Below, one piece after another: positions 53,824-62,445 of a stretch of DNA of 64,000 nt. Each line of letters opens with the position of its first letter. The first letter of the stretch is position 1. The DNA comes from Candidatus Zixiibacteriota bacterium (lineage in GTDB: Bacteria; Zixibacteria; MSB-5A5; GN15; FEB-12). The notes below the pieces were generated by a model that saw nothing but the letters and a program-made list of their open reading frames with translations, had not been told where the DNA came from and ran no database searches. The position numbers and the translations under genes are program-made. The stretch is taken from contig JANQPI010000026.1 in NCBI GenBank assembly GCA_028289585.1, forward strand, positions 496,001 through 560,000, in the 5' to 3' direction.

Positions 53824-53893
53824 CCGCTTCGCGCCACGCGGTATCCTCAATCGCACTCGGTCGCGCGTGAGTCCACGCTGCGATTCGACTCTC

Positions 53894-53911
53894 AGTCCGC
53901 GGGAGACGAGG
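53894..53911 (+). promoter_or_regulatory. Possible PyrR-binding hairpin over the pyrR ribosome site
   Basis: AGTCCGCGGGAGAC (53894-53907) can pair GTC with GAC around a 7-base loop CGCGGGA. PyrR sites in Firmicutes and mycobacteria show GUC/GGY pairing around the loop CNGNGA; here one extra base is present. The 3' side runs into the ribosome site GAGGAAGGG (53908-53916), so binding could block translation. Confidence 0.3.
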
Positions 53912-53922
53912 AAGGGATCAGC

Positions 53923-54576
53923 ATGGTCAGCCAGGAAAAGGCGGTGATGGATGCGGCCAAGGTCAAGCGCGCCCTCACTCGAATCGCTCATCAGATTCTC
54001 GAAAAGAACGGCGGTGCGGAACACCTCGCGATTATTGGTATCCTGACTCGGGGAGCCCATCTCGCCAAGCGTATTGCCAAACTGATCGAGGAGATCGAAG
54101 GGACAAAAGTGCCGGTTGGATTGATGGACATCAATCTCTATCGCGATGACGTCCATTCCACGCTTGATCAACCGATCGTGCAACGAACCGATATCATCTT
54201 CTCAGTTGAGGGACGACATATCGTTCTTGTCGACGACGTCCTGTTCACGGGGCGGACGATTCGTGCGGCGCTCGACCAGATCATCGATTTCGGTCGGCCG
54301 CACAGTATTCAACTTGCGGTCCTGATCGACCGAGGGCATCGGGAGTTACCGATCAGTCCCGACTATGTCGGCTCGAAGCTGGCGACATCGCGGTCAGATC
54401 GTGTCGTGCTCGAGGTCGAGGAGAAGGAAGGGGCCGATCGGGTTTACGTGACCAATCGCCCGAAGCCGTCACGGAAACCGTCGACCGAGAAAGCAGCCAC
54501 GTCGTCCGGCACCAAGCGTCCGACGAAGAAAACGACCGGGAGTAAGCGAACCACGACCAAGAGGAGCAAGTCATGA
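53923..54576 (+). CDS. pyrR: PyrR pyrimidine regulator / uracil phosphoribosyltransferase with basic tail
   Basis: PyrR binds leader RNA of pyr genes in response to UMP and can also convert uracil to UMP. The 217-residue protein contains the PRPP loop VLVDDVLFTGRTIRAAL and the family phrases IGILTRGAHLAKR, DINLYRDD and VLIDRGHRELPISPDYVGS. After about residue 176 comes a tail of some 40 residues rich in Lys, Thr, Ser and Arg (TKRPTKKTTGSKRTTTKR), absent from typical 180-residue PyrR and likely to add nucleic-acid affinity. pyrB overlaps by 4 bases. GAGGAAGGG gives a strong ribosome site. Confidence 0.92.
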   Translation: MVSQEKAVMDAAKVKRALTRIAHQILEKNGGAEHLAIIGILTRGAHLAKRIAKLIEEIEGTKVPVGLMDINLYRDDVHSTLDQPIVQRTDIIFSVEGRHIVLVDDVLFTGRTIRAALDQIIDFGRPHSIQLAVLIDRGHRELPISPDYVGSKLATSRSDRVVLEVEEKEGADRVYVTNRPKPSRKPSTEKAATSSGTKRPTKKTTGSKRTTTKRSKS

Positions 54577-55508
54577 GTGGTCTTTCCTCGCGACATCTTC
54601 TGGGTCTTGAGAATGTCCCGGCGGAGGATATCACACGAATTCTGGATACCGCGATCTCATTTCGCGAAGTTCTTGAACGGGAGGTGAAGAAGCTTCCTCC
54701 GTTGCGTGGCATTACCGTCCTCAACCTTTTTTATGAACCATCGACCCGGACGCGCATTTCGTTCGAGTTGGCTGAGAAGCGGTTATCGGCCGATACGGTC
54801 AATTTTTCACCCTCCGGATCGTCGGTCAAAAAGGGTGAGTCACTGCGTGACACGGTACAGAACATTGAGGCGATGAAGATCGACATGGTTGTCGTTCGTC
54901 ATCAGTCGACCGGGGCGCCGTACTATCTGACGCAGTGTATGGATGCGACGATTATCAACGCCGGCGATGGTGCTCACGAGCATCCCACGCAGGCACTCCT
55001 CGACATGTTTACCATCCGCCAGAAATACGGCAAGCTCAAGGGGCTGCGCGTCGTGTTGGTCGGCGATGTCAAACACTCGCGGGTGATTCGTTCCAATATC
55101 TGGGGGCTGAAGGCGATGGGTGCGGAAGTCGTGCTCTGTGGTCCCTCGACCTTAATGCCGAGTGAGATTGAACGATTCGGATGCGAAATCGCAACCGATA
55201 TCGACACGGCGCTTGACGGCGCGGATGTGGTCAATGTGATGCGCATTCAGTTAGAGCGTCAGCAGGCCGGCCTCTTTCCCTCGCAGCGCGAGTACACCAA
55301 CTTGTTCGGGATTACGAAGGAACGGCTGAAACGCCTGAATCGAAACTACACGATCATGCATCCGGGGCCAATGAACCGCGGTGTAGAGATTGCTACCGAT
55401 GTCGCCGACGGCAAACACTCGGTCATTCTCGATCAGGTTACCAACGGACAGGCGGTTCGCATGGCCGTGTTGTATCTCCTGTCCGGTCGCGATGAGACGG
55501 AGGCGTAG
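54573..55508 (+). CDS. pyrB: Aspartate carbamoyltransferase catalytic subunit
   Basis: The 311-residue enzyme joins carbamoyl phosphate and aspartate to carbamoyl aspartate, the committed step of pyrimidine synthesis. The carbamoyl phosphate site FYEPSTRTRISFELAEKRL is intact, as are NAGDGAHEHPTQALLDMFTI and MHPGPMNRGVEI. No pyrI regulatory subunit is present, as is usual with a pyrR-pyrB-pyrC arrangement. It is translated from within the pyrR stop and followed by pyrC after 8 bases. Confidence 0.96.
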   Translation: MSGLSSRHLLGLENVPAEDITRILDTAISFREVLEREVKKLPPLRGITVLNLFYEPSTRTRISFELAEKRLSADTVNFSPSGSSVKKGESLRDTVQNIEAMKIDMVVVRHQSTGAPYYLTQCMDATIINAGDGAHEHPTQALLDMFTIRQKYGKLKGLRVVLVGDVKHSRVIRSNIWGLKAMGAEVVLCGPSTLMPSEIERFGCEIATDIDTALDGADVVNVMRIQLERQQAGLFPSQREYTNLFGITKERLKRLNRNYTIMHPGPMNRGVEIATDVADGKHSVILDQVTNGQAVRMAVLYLLSGRDETEA

Positions 55509-55516
55509 CGAACATC

Positions 55517-56824
55517 ATGGCGAAACACTCAGCTGATCTGGTCATCTCCGGCGGCCGCATTATTGACCCCGCTCTCGGCTTTGGCAAAGAGGGGCATGTC
55601 TTTATCACCAACGGCTGCATCGATGCGGTCGAGGGAGACACTGCTGCTGCAAAAAAGCGAGCGGTCCGAGCGGCCGAGACGATCGACGCCGCCGGGCAGA
55701 TTGTTGTTCCAGGATTGATCGACTGCCATGTCCATCTGCGCGAACCCGGTCGTGAGGATGCCGAGACGATTGAATCCGGATGTCACGCTGCGGCAGCGGG
55801 CGGTTTCACGACCGTCTGTTGCATGCCCAACACGACACCACGTATCGACAATCAGGAGACGGTGAAATTCGTGCAAGACCGGGCCAAGACTGCCCGGGCC
55901 CGTGTCTATGTCGTCGGAGCGATTACAAAAAATCTCGACGGGAAAGAACTCGCCGAGATTGGTGATCTCGTTAAGATGGGTGCGGTGGCGATCACCGATG
56001 ATGGCCACTATGTGCAGAACCCCGAGATCATGCGGCGTGCGCTTGAGTACTCGAAAATGTTCGATATCCCCGTCATGGATCACGCCGAAGATCAGTATCT
56101 GGTCGCGGGTGGGGTCATGAACGAGGGGTACGAGTCGACACGGTTAGGCATCAGTGGCGCAACGTCGGCTGCCGAGGAGATTGCGATCGAACGGGATGTT
56201 GCCCTCTGCCGCATGACCGGCGCACGACTTCACATTCAACACGTCTCTACCGCGCGAGGGGTCGAGGCGATTCGTCGGGCCAAAGAGGACGGGGTCCGGG
56301 TGACCTGCGAGGCGTGCCCCCACCATTTTATCCTCACTGACTCACTCATCGGTGAGACATTCAACACAGCCCTCCGAGTCAATCCGCCGTTGCGTACTCA
56401 GGCCGACGTCGATGCTATTATTGAGGGGCTGGTTGATGGCACGATCGACGTAATTGCCTCGGACCACGCACCGCATTCGGCTGAGTCCAAAGACGTTGTC
56501 TTCGACGACGCGCCTCCCGGCATGATCGGCCTGGAGTTAACGCTTTCGCTGGTGAAAACGTATCTGATCGACAAAGGTTATCTGACCTGGGCCGAGGCGA
56601 TCCGCAAGATGACGACCGTGCCCGCGATGATCTTCAAGCTTCCTCATGGCACGCTGGAGCCGGGGAGCGAAGCCGACATCACCATTATCGATCCGGAGCG
56701 AAAGTGGACGGTCAAGGCGGATGGCTTCCATTCCAAGTCCTCTAACTCTCCGTTTATCGGGAAGCGGCTCGTGGGCCGGGTTACCCGAACGCTTCTGTCT
56801 GGTCGTGAGGTGTTTGCGCTCTAA
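55517..56824 (+). CDS. pyrC: Dihydroorotase
   Basis: The 435-residue class I dihydroorotase cyclises carbamoyl aspartate. Metal ligands are visible in GLIDCHVHLREPG (HxH), the GAVAITDDGH region, MDHAEDQYL, LHIQHVSTA and ASDHAPHS (catalytic Asp). It lacks the carboxylated-Lys motif typical of class II enzymes and fits the type found with PyrB in Bacillus and relatives. Its last 4 bases overlap the stop of an opposing gene, which ends the pyr operon. Confidence 0.95.
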   Translation: MAKHSADLVISGGRIIDPALGFGKEGHVFITNGCIDAVEGDTAAAKKRAVRAAETIDAAGQIVVPGLIDCHVHLREPGREDAETIESGCHAAAAGGFTTVCCMPNTTPRIDNQETVKFVQDRAKTARARVYVVGAITKNLDGKELAEIGDLVKMGAVAITDDGHYVQNPEIMRRALEYSKMFDIPVMDHAEDQYLVAGGVMNEGYESTRLGISGATSAAEEIAIERDVALCRMTGARLHIQHVSTARGVEAIRRAKEDGVRVTCEACPHHFILTDSLIGETFNTALRVNPPLRTQADVDAIIEGLVDGTIDVIASDHAPHSAESKDVVFDDAPPGMIGLELTLSLVKTYLIDKGYLTWAEAIRKMTTVPAMIFKLPHGTLEPGSEADITIIDPERKWTVKADGFHSKSSNSPFIGKRLVGRVTRTLLSGREVFAL

Positions 56825-57330
56825 AGTGGGGAGGCTGCGGCGGTCACCGCGATCACGTACGACCCCTGTTCGCTGGTGAGACGACGTTTGTCGTTGAGAA
56901 CCGTCGTGTCACCCTGTTGTGTGAAGAGCTCCGGTGTATGACGAGTCGATCGGGCGTATTCGGTAACGATCTCTTCATAATCGGCAAGGAACGAGACGGT
57001 CACTTTCAGGTCGGCCGTATCCGGATTCAACACCGCAACACGAATCGAATGGTCTTGGTAACTGCGTGATTGTCTCAGCAGGTCCTCACGCACTTCGATA
57101 ACCTGTACCAGTGGACGCGCGAGCGCGAACTCCTCCGAGACCGGATGGGGGCTATTCATCCCGACCAGCAGGTAGAGTCCGGAGACGATAACAAGACCCC
57201 CGGCGACGAAGAAGAAGGCCAGGCGGACGGCGGTTGGCAGGCTCTGGGGCATCACTTTCTCGCTGCTGACAGTTAGCGATCCATCTAACTGGGCTATCGG
57301 AGGCATCGACTCAGACTTGACCCCGGCCAT
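56821..57330 (-). CDS. Small single-pass membrane protein of unknown function
   Basis: The 169-residue protein has about 35 polar residues, one membrane helix (AVRLAFFFVAGGLVIVSGLYLLVG, shown as 15+9), and a periplasmic domain of about 100 residues with a beta look (VRVAVLNPDTADLKVTVSF). A GTG- or ATG-internal start near residue 9 is possible. No family is recognised. It overlaps the pyrC stop by 4 bases and is divergent to the amidase gene with only 24 bases between starts, so the promoters must overlap. Confidence 0.6.
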   Translation of the reverse strand: MAGVKSESMPPIAQLDGSLTVSSEKVMPQSLPTAVRLAFFFVAGGLVIVSGLYLLVGMNSPHPVSEEFALARPLVQVIEVREDLLRQSRSYQDHSIRVAVLNPDTADLKVTVSFLADYEEIVTEYARSTRHTPELFTQQGDTTVLNDKRRLTSEQGSYVIAVTAAASPL

Positions 57331-57354
57331 TTATGCACCAGATTGGTTCCGATC

Positions 57355-58023
57355 ATGCGCGTTCATCTTGTCCAGAAGCACTGTCAGGATACCGACTTGC
57401 GGTCGTGGGTCGATGCTGCCCTCGCCCGAGGCGCGACCGCGGTCTTTTTCCCGGAGTTGGCCGCTACCGGGGCCGTCTACGAGAGCCGCCGGCTTCCGAG
57501 TCTTACCGAGCTGACCGAGCCATTAGCCGATGTCGACCCGGCCCTGACGATCTATTTTGGGGCGGCCGTACCGGAGAATGATCGTGTCACCAATTGCTAT
57601 CTCGCCTGGCGAGGAGGGAAAGAGATCGGACGCTATACCAAGATCAATCTTTTCCCGGGAATGAACGAGGACAAGGTATACGAACCCGGCCGCGACGTCG
57701 GCCGGATCGATTTCGGCTCGAAAACGGCGGGAGTTGCGATTTGCTACGATCTCCGTTTTCCGGACCTCTGGCCGCCGCTGGCCGATGGCGTGGAGCGCAT
57801 CTTTCTGCCCGCGGCCTGGCCCCGGATCCGGATTCACGACTGGCAGCGCCTCATTGTCGAGCGGGCTCGCGCAACCGAGACGCCGGTCATTGGTATCAAT
57901 GCCGTTGGTGATGACGGCACGAATCGTTTCGGCGGCTCAACGATGGTCGTCGACACAGCAGGGGAGATTGTCGCTCAGGCCGATACCGATACGGTAGGCG
58001 TGTTGGAGATTGATCTCGCGTAA
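57355..58023 (+). CDS. Nitrilase-superfamily amidohydrolase
   Basis: ATG 57355 gives 222 residues (MRVHLVQKHCQD); TTG 57343 is less likely. The Glu-Lys-Cys triad is intact: Glu in FFPELAATG, Lys in YTKINLFPGMNEDK, Cys in VAICYDLRFPDLW. The DLRFP context after Cys is like omega-amidase/deaminated-glutathione amidase (Nit1/Nit2, YafV group), which hydrolyse small alpha-keto acid monoamides or damaged metabolites. The enzyme is a little short for the family (usually 255-280), with a compact N-terminus. It stands upstream of the glycan cluster with no clear link. Confidence 0.9.
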   Translation: MRVHLVQKHCQDTDLRSWVDAALARGATAVFFPELAATGAVYESRRLPSLTELTEPLADVDPALTIYFGAAVPENDRVTNCYLAWRGGKEIGRYTKINLFPGMNEDKVYEPGRDVGRIDFGSKTAGVAICYDLRFPDLWPPLADGVERIFLPAAWPRIRIHDWQRLIVERARATETPVIGINAVGDDGTNRFGGSTMVVDTAGEIVAQADTDTVGVLEIDLA

Positions 58024-58104
58024 ATTGTCATTGCACCGTCGTGAGCCGATCCTGACCATGGAAACGGCAGAAAAAGTAGTGAACCAGCAAACGATAGCGA
58101 ATCG

Positions 58105-59121
58105 ATGAGTTCCTCCCTCGACCAACCCACTTCCGCTATGACATCACTATCGGGTCGCCCCGATGAGTCACGGCCGCTTGTCTCGACGATCGTGCCGGCG
58201 ATGAATGAGGAGGGAAATATTGATGAGTTCGTTCGTCTCTTCGCGGAAATGCGCGAGACTGCCCCGTTTGACTGTGAACTTGTCTACATCGACGACGGCT
58301 CGACAGACACAACGCGCAGCAAGATGCTCGCTGCCGCCTCTCGCCATGACTGGATCCGCGTCGCGTGGCATCAGCGAAATCGAGGCCTGACCGAGGCGTT
58401 GCAGACCGGATTCGCGGCCGCGACCGGTTCCATCTTTGTCTTCTATCCGGCCGATCTGCAGTTCTTGCCGGAGGATATTCCGCGACTGGTGGCGCCGATT
58501 ACGGAACGGGGGATCGATCTCGTCGCCGGATGGAAGCAGGGGAAGTACCAGAAAGCGTTCGTGTCGAGCATCTACAATGCCTTCTCGCGGTGGCTATTCA
58601 ATCTCGAAGTCCATGACATGAACGCGGTTAAGGCATTCCGTCGGGAAGTCGTGGAGCGGATCTTCCTGCGCAAAGACTGGCACCGGTATTTGGTCGTTCT
58701 GGCAGCGAATGAGGGGTTTACGATCGACGAGGTGAAGGTACCTCTCTATGAGCGGGCCTGGGGAAGTTCCAAGTTTACCGGGGTTTGGAGGATTCTCATC
58801 GGCGTGCTGGACCTGTTGGCCGTCAAATTCCAGATCTCGTTCCTGAAGAAGCCGCTCCTCTATTTCGGCACGATCGGTGTCGGACTCTTTGGCCTGGCCG
58901 GTCTGATTGGGCTGTTCGCTGTCTATCGTCGCTATGTCGAAGGCGTCGGCGACCGAAACCTCGTCTTTCTCGTCATCTTCCTGGCCGGGCTCGGGATGGG
59001 CTTTTTCATGCTCGGCTTCATGTCCGAGGGGCAGACCGCGCTGAAGGAGGAGATCACCGATCTCCGGCGCAGGGTCAAGCGGCTCGGGTCATCCGACGAC
59101 ACCAACGAGTCGCCATCCTGA
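58105..59121 (+). CDS. Family 2 glycosyltransferase with C-terminal membrane segments
   Basis: The 338-residue protein has an N-terminal GT-A domain (about 25-240) with VSTIVPAMNEEGNIDEF, LVYIDDGSTDTT and the metal-binding region FYPADLQFL, then two membrane helices (LLYFGTIGVGLFGLAGLIGLF, cut here; LVIFLAGLGMGFFMLGF). This layout is that of DPM1/GtrB-like polyprenyl-phosphate glycosyltransferases, which load a sugar onto undecaprenyl phosphate. It begins the glycan cluster. The usual DAD motif reads PAD, so donor binding may differ slightly. Confidence 0.88.
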   Translation: MSSSLDQPTSAMTSLSGRPDESRPLVSTIVPAMNEEGNIDEFVRLFAEMRETAPFDCELVYIDDGSTDTTRSKMLAAASRHDWIRVAWHQRNRGLTEALQTGFAAATGSIFVFYPADLQFLPEDIPRLVAPITERGIDLVAGWKQGKYQKAFVSSIYNAFSRWLFNLEVHDMNAVKAFRREVVERIFLRKDWHRYLVVLAANEGFTIDEVKVPLYERAWGSSKFTGVWRILIGVLDLLAVKFQISFLKKPLLYFGTIGVGLFGLAGLIGLFAVYRRYVEGVGDRNLVFLVIFLAGLGMGFFMLGFMSEGQTALKEEITDLRRRVKRLGSSDDTNESPS

Positions 59122-59257
59122 GCACGTTGACTGCCGACGCAAGCGGGTCGCCTCAAAATTGTTTGCGAGCCCTTGGACCCGCGCCTATGTTCTTGGCCGA
59201 CTTGGGCATGAGAGTGGGCATTCGGCCTCGCCCTAACCCCCAATAGACGCTGGACGC

Positions 59258-61705
59258 ATGGCGAAGAAGAAAACAGCCCCGACCCGCCCTCGACCTTCCC
59301 GAGCTGCCTTTGATCCCCTCGATTGGCGGTGGCTGGGTATGGGCGGACTGGGTGTTTTTGCTCTCGGGCTGATCTGGCTTTTCCGTGGTTTTTTCTTCTC
59401 CAGCGACATGATTGTCGGCTCTGACCTCATGTCGGCCGGATTCTTCTTCCGGTCGTTCGTTGCCGAGGTCGTCCATAACCCGTTCAGCTTCCCGCAGTGG
59501 AATCCGTACATCTTCGGCGGCATGCCATATCTGGAAGCGTTTTTCGGTGACGTTCTCTATCCGCCTTCTCTTCTGATTCGTCATCTTGGTGATATCTGGA
59601 CGATGCTCTCGCTCAACCTGGTCATCCACATCTGGCTGGCCGGAGTCGGCACCTACCTGTTTACGCGGCAGATTGGTCTGGGAAGGCTACCGGCGCTGAC
59701 TGCGGCGGCGGCCTATCTGTTTGCCCCGTATCTCGTGTCGTTCGTCGCTCCGTGGCATGATGGCAAGATCTTCGTTACCGCCCTGCTGCCGTTCGGCCTG
59801 TTGTTGCTCGATCGTGGTTTCAGCCGTCGTCCGCTGCTCAATTTCACGCTCTTTGGCGGCATTATTGGGCTGATTATCTTAACGCCGCATCCACAGATGG
59901 CGTACTTCTCACTCTGGCTCTACGGGCTCTATACGCTCCACAAACTCTGGCATCTGTGGCGGGAGAAGGCGACTCCGTTGCGGATGCTTTTACCGACCGG
60001 GCTGGCCGCCTACGCCGTTGCTCTTGGGCTGGCGATTTCGGCGATTCAGTTTCTGCCCGGGTTCATCTACACGCGGGAATTCTCTCCGCGGGCCGATACA
60101 AAGTCAGGTTGGGAGTGGGCGACGAGTTGGTCAATGCATGCCGAAGAGGCCTTCTCTTTGGTTATTCCCGAGTTTTCAGGAGTGTCGACCCAGGGGGCTG
60201 AAACGTTCTACTGGGGCAAGAACCCGTTTAAAGACAATTCTGAGTCGACTGGTGCGCTCGTCTTCTTTCTCGCCCTCTTTGGCGCAGTTGCGAGTCGGCG
60301 ACGTGGCCGATGGTTTTTCATCGGGGTTGGGTTGTTTTCGCTGACCTATGCCCTGGGGGCTACAACGCCTCTCTTCCGTCTCTACTTTCTGATACCGCTG
60401 GTTGAATCGCTACGTGCGCCGTCGATGATTATGTTTCTCCTGTCGCTTTCGGCGGCGGTACTCGCCGGGATGGGTGTGCAACGGGTGATGTCAGGAAGTG
60501 ACAAAGATGATGCCATGAGTCGCGCTGAGCGAGGTATCTTGCTCGGCTGGCCGGCATTGTTGGGTCTTCTCGCGGTTGGCTTTACGGTCGCCGGAGAATC
60601 ACTCTTGGGAACGTGGAGCGCGATCTTTTATCCGGCCTCATCAACCGAGATGGTGCAGCAGGGTGTCAGTAAGGCCGACCTCGCGTTAATGAACCTGCCC
60701 GCGATACGGAGTGGGGCCTGGTTTGCTTTCTTCTTCGTTTCGATCGCGTCGGGAATTCTGTGGTCGATTCGGATGCGCAAAGCAACGCCGGTACTATTGG
60801 TGGTGATTCCCCTACTCGTGATGGTCGATGGGATTCGCTTCGGCGGTCGCTTTGTCGAGACGGCACCAGCGGAGGAATTCATTCGCCCCGATCCTGTCAC
60901 CACCTACCTGGCGTCTTTGCCCGGTGAATTCCGTGTGCTCGACCTGTCGGATCGTCGCGGACCAAACTCTAGCCGTTTGCCATATCACGGTATTGAAGTT
61001 GTTGCCGGCTACCACGGCAATCAACTTCGGTGGTACGATGATCTTCTCGGTTCGCTAACGATGGCGAACCTACTCAATGCGCGGTTTCTGCAACTTGCCA
61101 ATGCCCGCTATGTCATTCTCCCGGCGGGACAGCAGTTACCGGAGGGGTTCCTCGGGCCGCAAGCTCCGGTTCTCGCTCGTAATTTTGGTCCGGTCGCGGT
61201 TTACGAGAATCCAAACGCACTACCTCGGGTTTATCTGGCCGACTCGGTTGTCCGCGTGGAGGACCGCCGGGCTGCCTATGATGCTGTTATCAACGGAAGT
61301 GCTGATCTGTCAGAGGTTGTTTACCTTGAAGAGGAGTCGCCAGTTTCCGTAACGTGGTCCCCGGATACGCTGCAGGATGAGCAGGTCGCCATCGGCTACG
61401 CGCATTACGGATCGATGGGCCTGACCGTCTCATCGCCGTCGCCGCAGCTGTTGGTCATTACACAGAATTGGTACGACGCCTGGGCGGCGACCGTTAATGG
61501 TGAATCCGTAGATGTCCTGCGGGCCTACGGTTCGTTTAAAGCGATACCGGTTCCGGCCGGAGAATCCGAAGTTATCCTTGAATATCATTCTCCTCGATTC
61601 CGTACCGGTGCCTGGGTGACGGCGGGATCGCTGATCTGGATGCTGGGGGTGGTGGGCGTGAGCCTGCTGCTCGGCCGTCGCCGACGAGATGAAAGCGAAG
61701 CATGA
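59258..61705 (+). CDS. YfhO-family multi-pass membrane protein
   Basis: The 815-residue protein has about 12-13 membrane helices and a C-terminal soluble beta domain (about 560-780) before a final helix (AGSLIWMLGVVGVSLLLG). The early loop SDMIVGSDLMSAGFFF and FPQWNPYIFGGMPYLEAFF are typical of YfhO proteins, GT-C-type enzymes thought to transfer a sugar from a polyprenyl-phosphate donor to a lipid-linked or cell-wall acceptor. Such a donor would be produced by the flanking polyprenol-phosphate glycosyltransferases. The next gene overlaps by 4 bases. Confidence 0.88.
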   Translation: MAKKKTAPTRPRPSRAAFDPLDWRWLGMGGLGVFALGLIWLFRGFFFSSDMIVGSDLMSAGFFFRSFVAEVVHNPFSFPQWNPYIFGGMPYLEAFFGDVLYPPSLLIRHLGDIWTMLSLNLVIHIWLAGVGTYLFTRQIGLGRLPALTAAAAYLFAPYLVSFVAPWHDGKIFVTALLPFGLLLLDRGFSRRPLLNFTLFGGIIGLIILTPHPQMAYFSLWLYGLYTLHKLWHLWREKATPLRMLLPTGLAAYAVALGLAISAIQFLPGFIYTREFSPRADTKSGWEWATSWSMHAEEAFSLVIPEFSGVSTQGAETFYWGKNPFKDNSESTGALVFFLALFGAVASRRRGRWFFIGVGLFSLTYALGATTPLFRLYFLIPLVESLRAPSMIMFLLSLSAAVLAGMGVQRVMSGSDKDDAMSRAERGILLGWPALLGLLAVGFTVAGESLLGTWSAIFYPASSTEMVQQGVSKADLALMNLPAIRSGAWFAFFFVSIASGILWSIRMRKATPVLLVVIPLLVMVDGIRFGGRFVETAPAEEFIRPDPVTTYLASLPGEFRVLDLSDRRGPNSSRLPYHGIEVVAGYHGNQLRWYDDLLGSLTMANLLNARFLQLANARYVILPAGQQLPEGFLGPQAPVLARNFGPVAVYENPNALPRVYLADSVVRVEDRRAAYDAVINGSADLSEVVYLEEESPVSVTWSPDTLQDEQVAIGYAHYGSMGLTVSSPSPQLLVITQNWYDAWAATVNGESVDVLRAYGSFKAIPVPAGESEVILEYHSPRFRTGAWVTAGSLIWMLGVVGVSLLLGRRRRDESEA

Positions 61706-62430
61706 ACCGAACAGTCCGCGCACTAATCATCTTTCCGACCTACAACGAGAAAGACAACATCGAGAAGATCGTTCACGCGGTCCTTCCGCTCGATCCTCGT
61801 ATCCATGTGTTGATCGTCGATGACTCGTCGCCCGATGGGACAGGCGAGATTGCCGACCGCCTGAGCAACGAATTGGAAAAGGTCAACGTTCTTCATCGCA
61901 AAAAGAAGGAGGGGCTGGGGCGGGCGTACATCGCCGGTTTCAAATGGGCGATCGAACGCGGGTACGACTACATCTTTGAAATGGATGCCGACTTCTCGCA
62001 CGGTCCCGAGTATCTCAAAGACTTCCTGCGTGAGATTCAGGACTATGATCTCGTTCTTGGTTCGCGCTACATCTCGGGAGTTAATGTCATCAACTGGCCG
62101 ATGACCCGGCTGTTGTTATCGTACTATGCCAATGTCTACACCCGAATTGTCACCGGGCTGCCGTTGCGTGATGCGACCGGAGGGTTCAAGTGCTTCCGTC
62201 GCGAAGTACTCGAAGCGATTGATCTTGATGCGGTGACATCATCCGGCTATGTCTTCCAGATCGAGATGTCGATGCGAGCCTGGAAGAAAGGTTTTCGCAT
62301 CAAGGAGATTCCCATCATCTTTGTCGATCGCGTGGCAGGGTCATCGAAGATGTCAAAGCGGATCATGCGTGAGGCGATCTGGAAAGTTTGGTCGCTGCGC
62401 ATGCAGTCGATGCTAGGACGGCTCGGCTAG
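61702..62430 (+). CDS. Polyprenol-phosphate mannosyltransferase-like GT2 (Dpm1/Ppm1)
   Basis: The 242-residue protein closely follows the Dpm1/Ppm1 pattern: IIFPTYNEKDNIEKIV, VDDSSPDGTGEIAD, the catalytic EMDADFSHGPEYL, LGSRYISG and RDATGGFKCFRREVL. It should transfer mannose (or another hexose) from a nucleotide sugar to polyprenyl phosphate on the inner face of the membrane. It has no membrane segment of its own. Translation is coupled to the YfhO-like protein, which probably uses the product outside. Confidence 0.9.
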   Translation: MNRTVRALIIFPTYNEKDNIEKIVHAVLPLDPRIHVLIVDDSSPDGTGEIADRLSNELEKVNVLHRKKKEGLGRAYIAGFKWAIERGYDYIFEMDADFSHGPEYLKDFLREIQDYDLVLGSRYISGVNVINWPMTRLLLSYYANVYTRIVTGLPLRDATGGFKCFRREVLEAIDLDAVTSSGYVFQIEMSMRAWKKGFRIKEIPIIFVDRVAGSSKMSKRIMREAIWKVWSLRMQSMLGRLG

Positions 62431-62445
62431 CGCGGGAGGCCCGCA

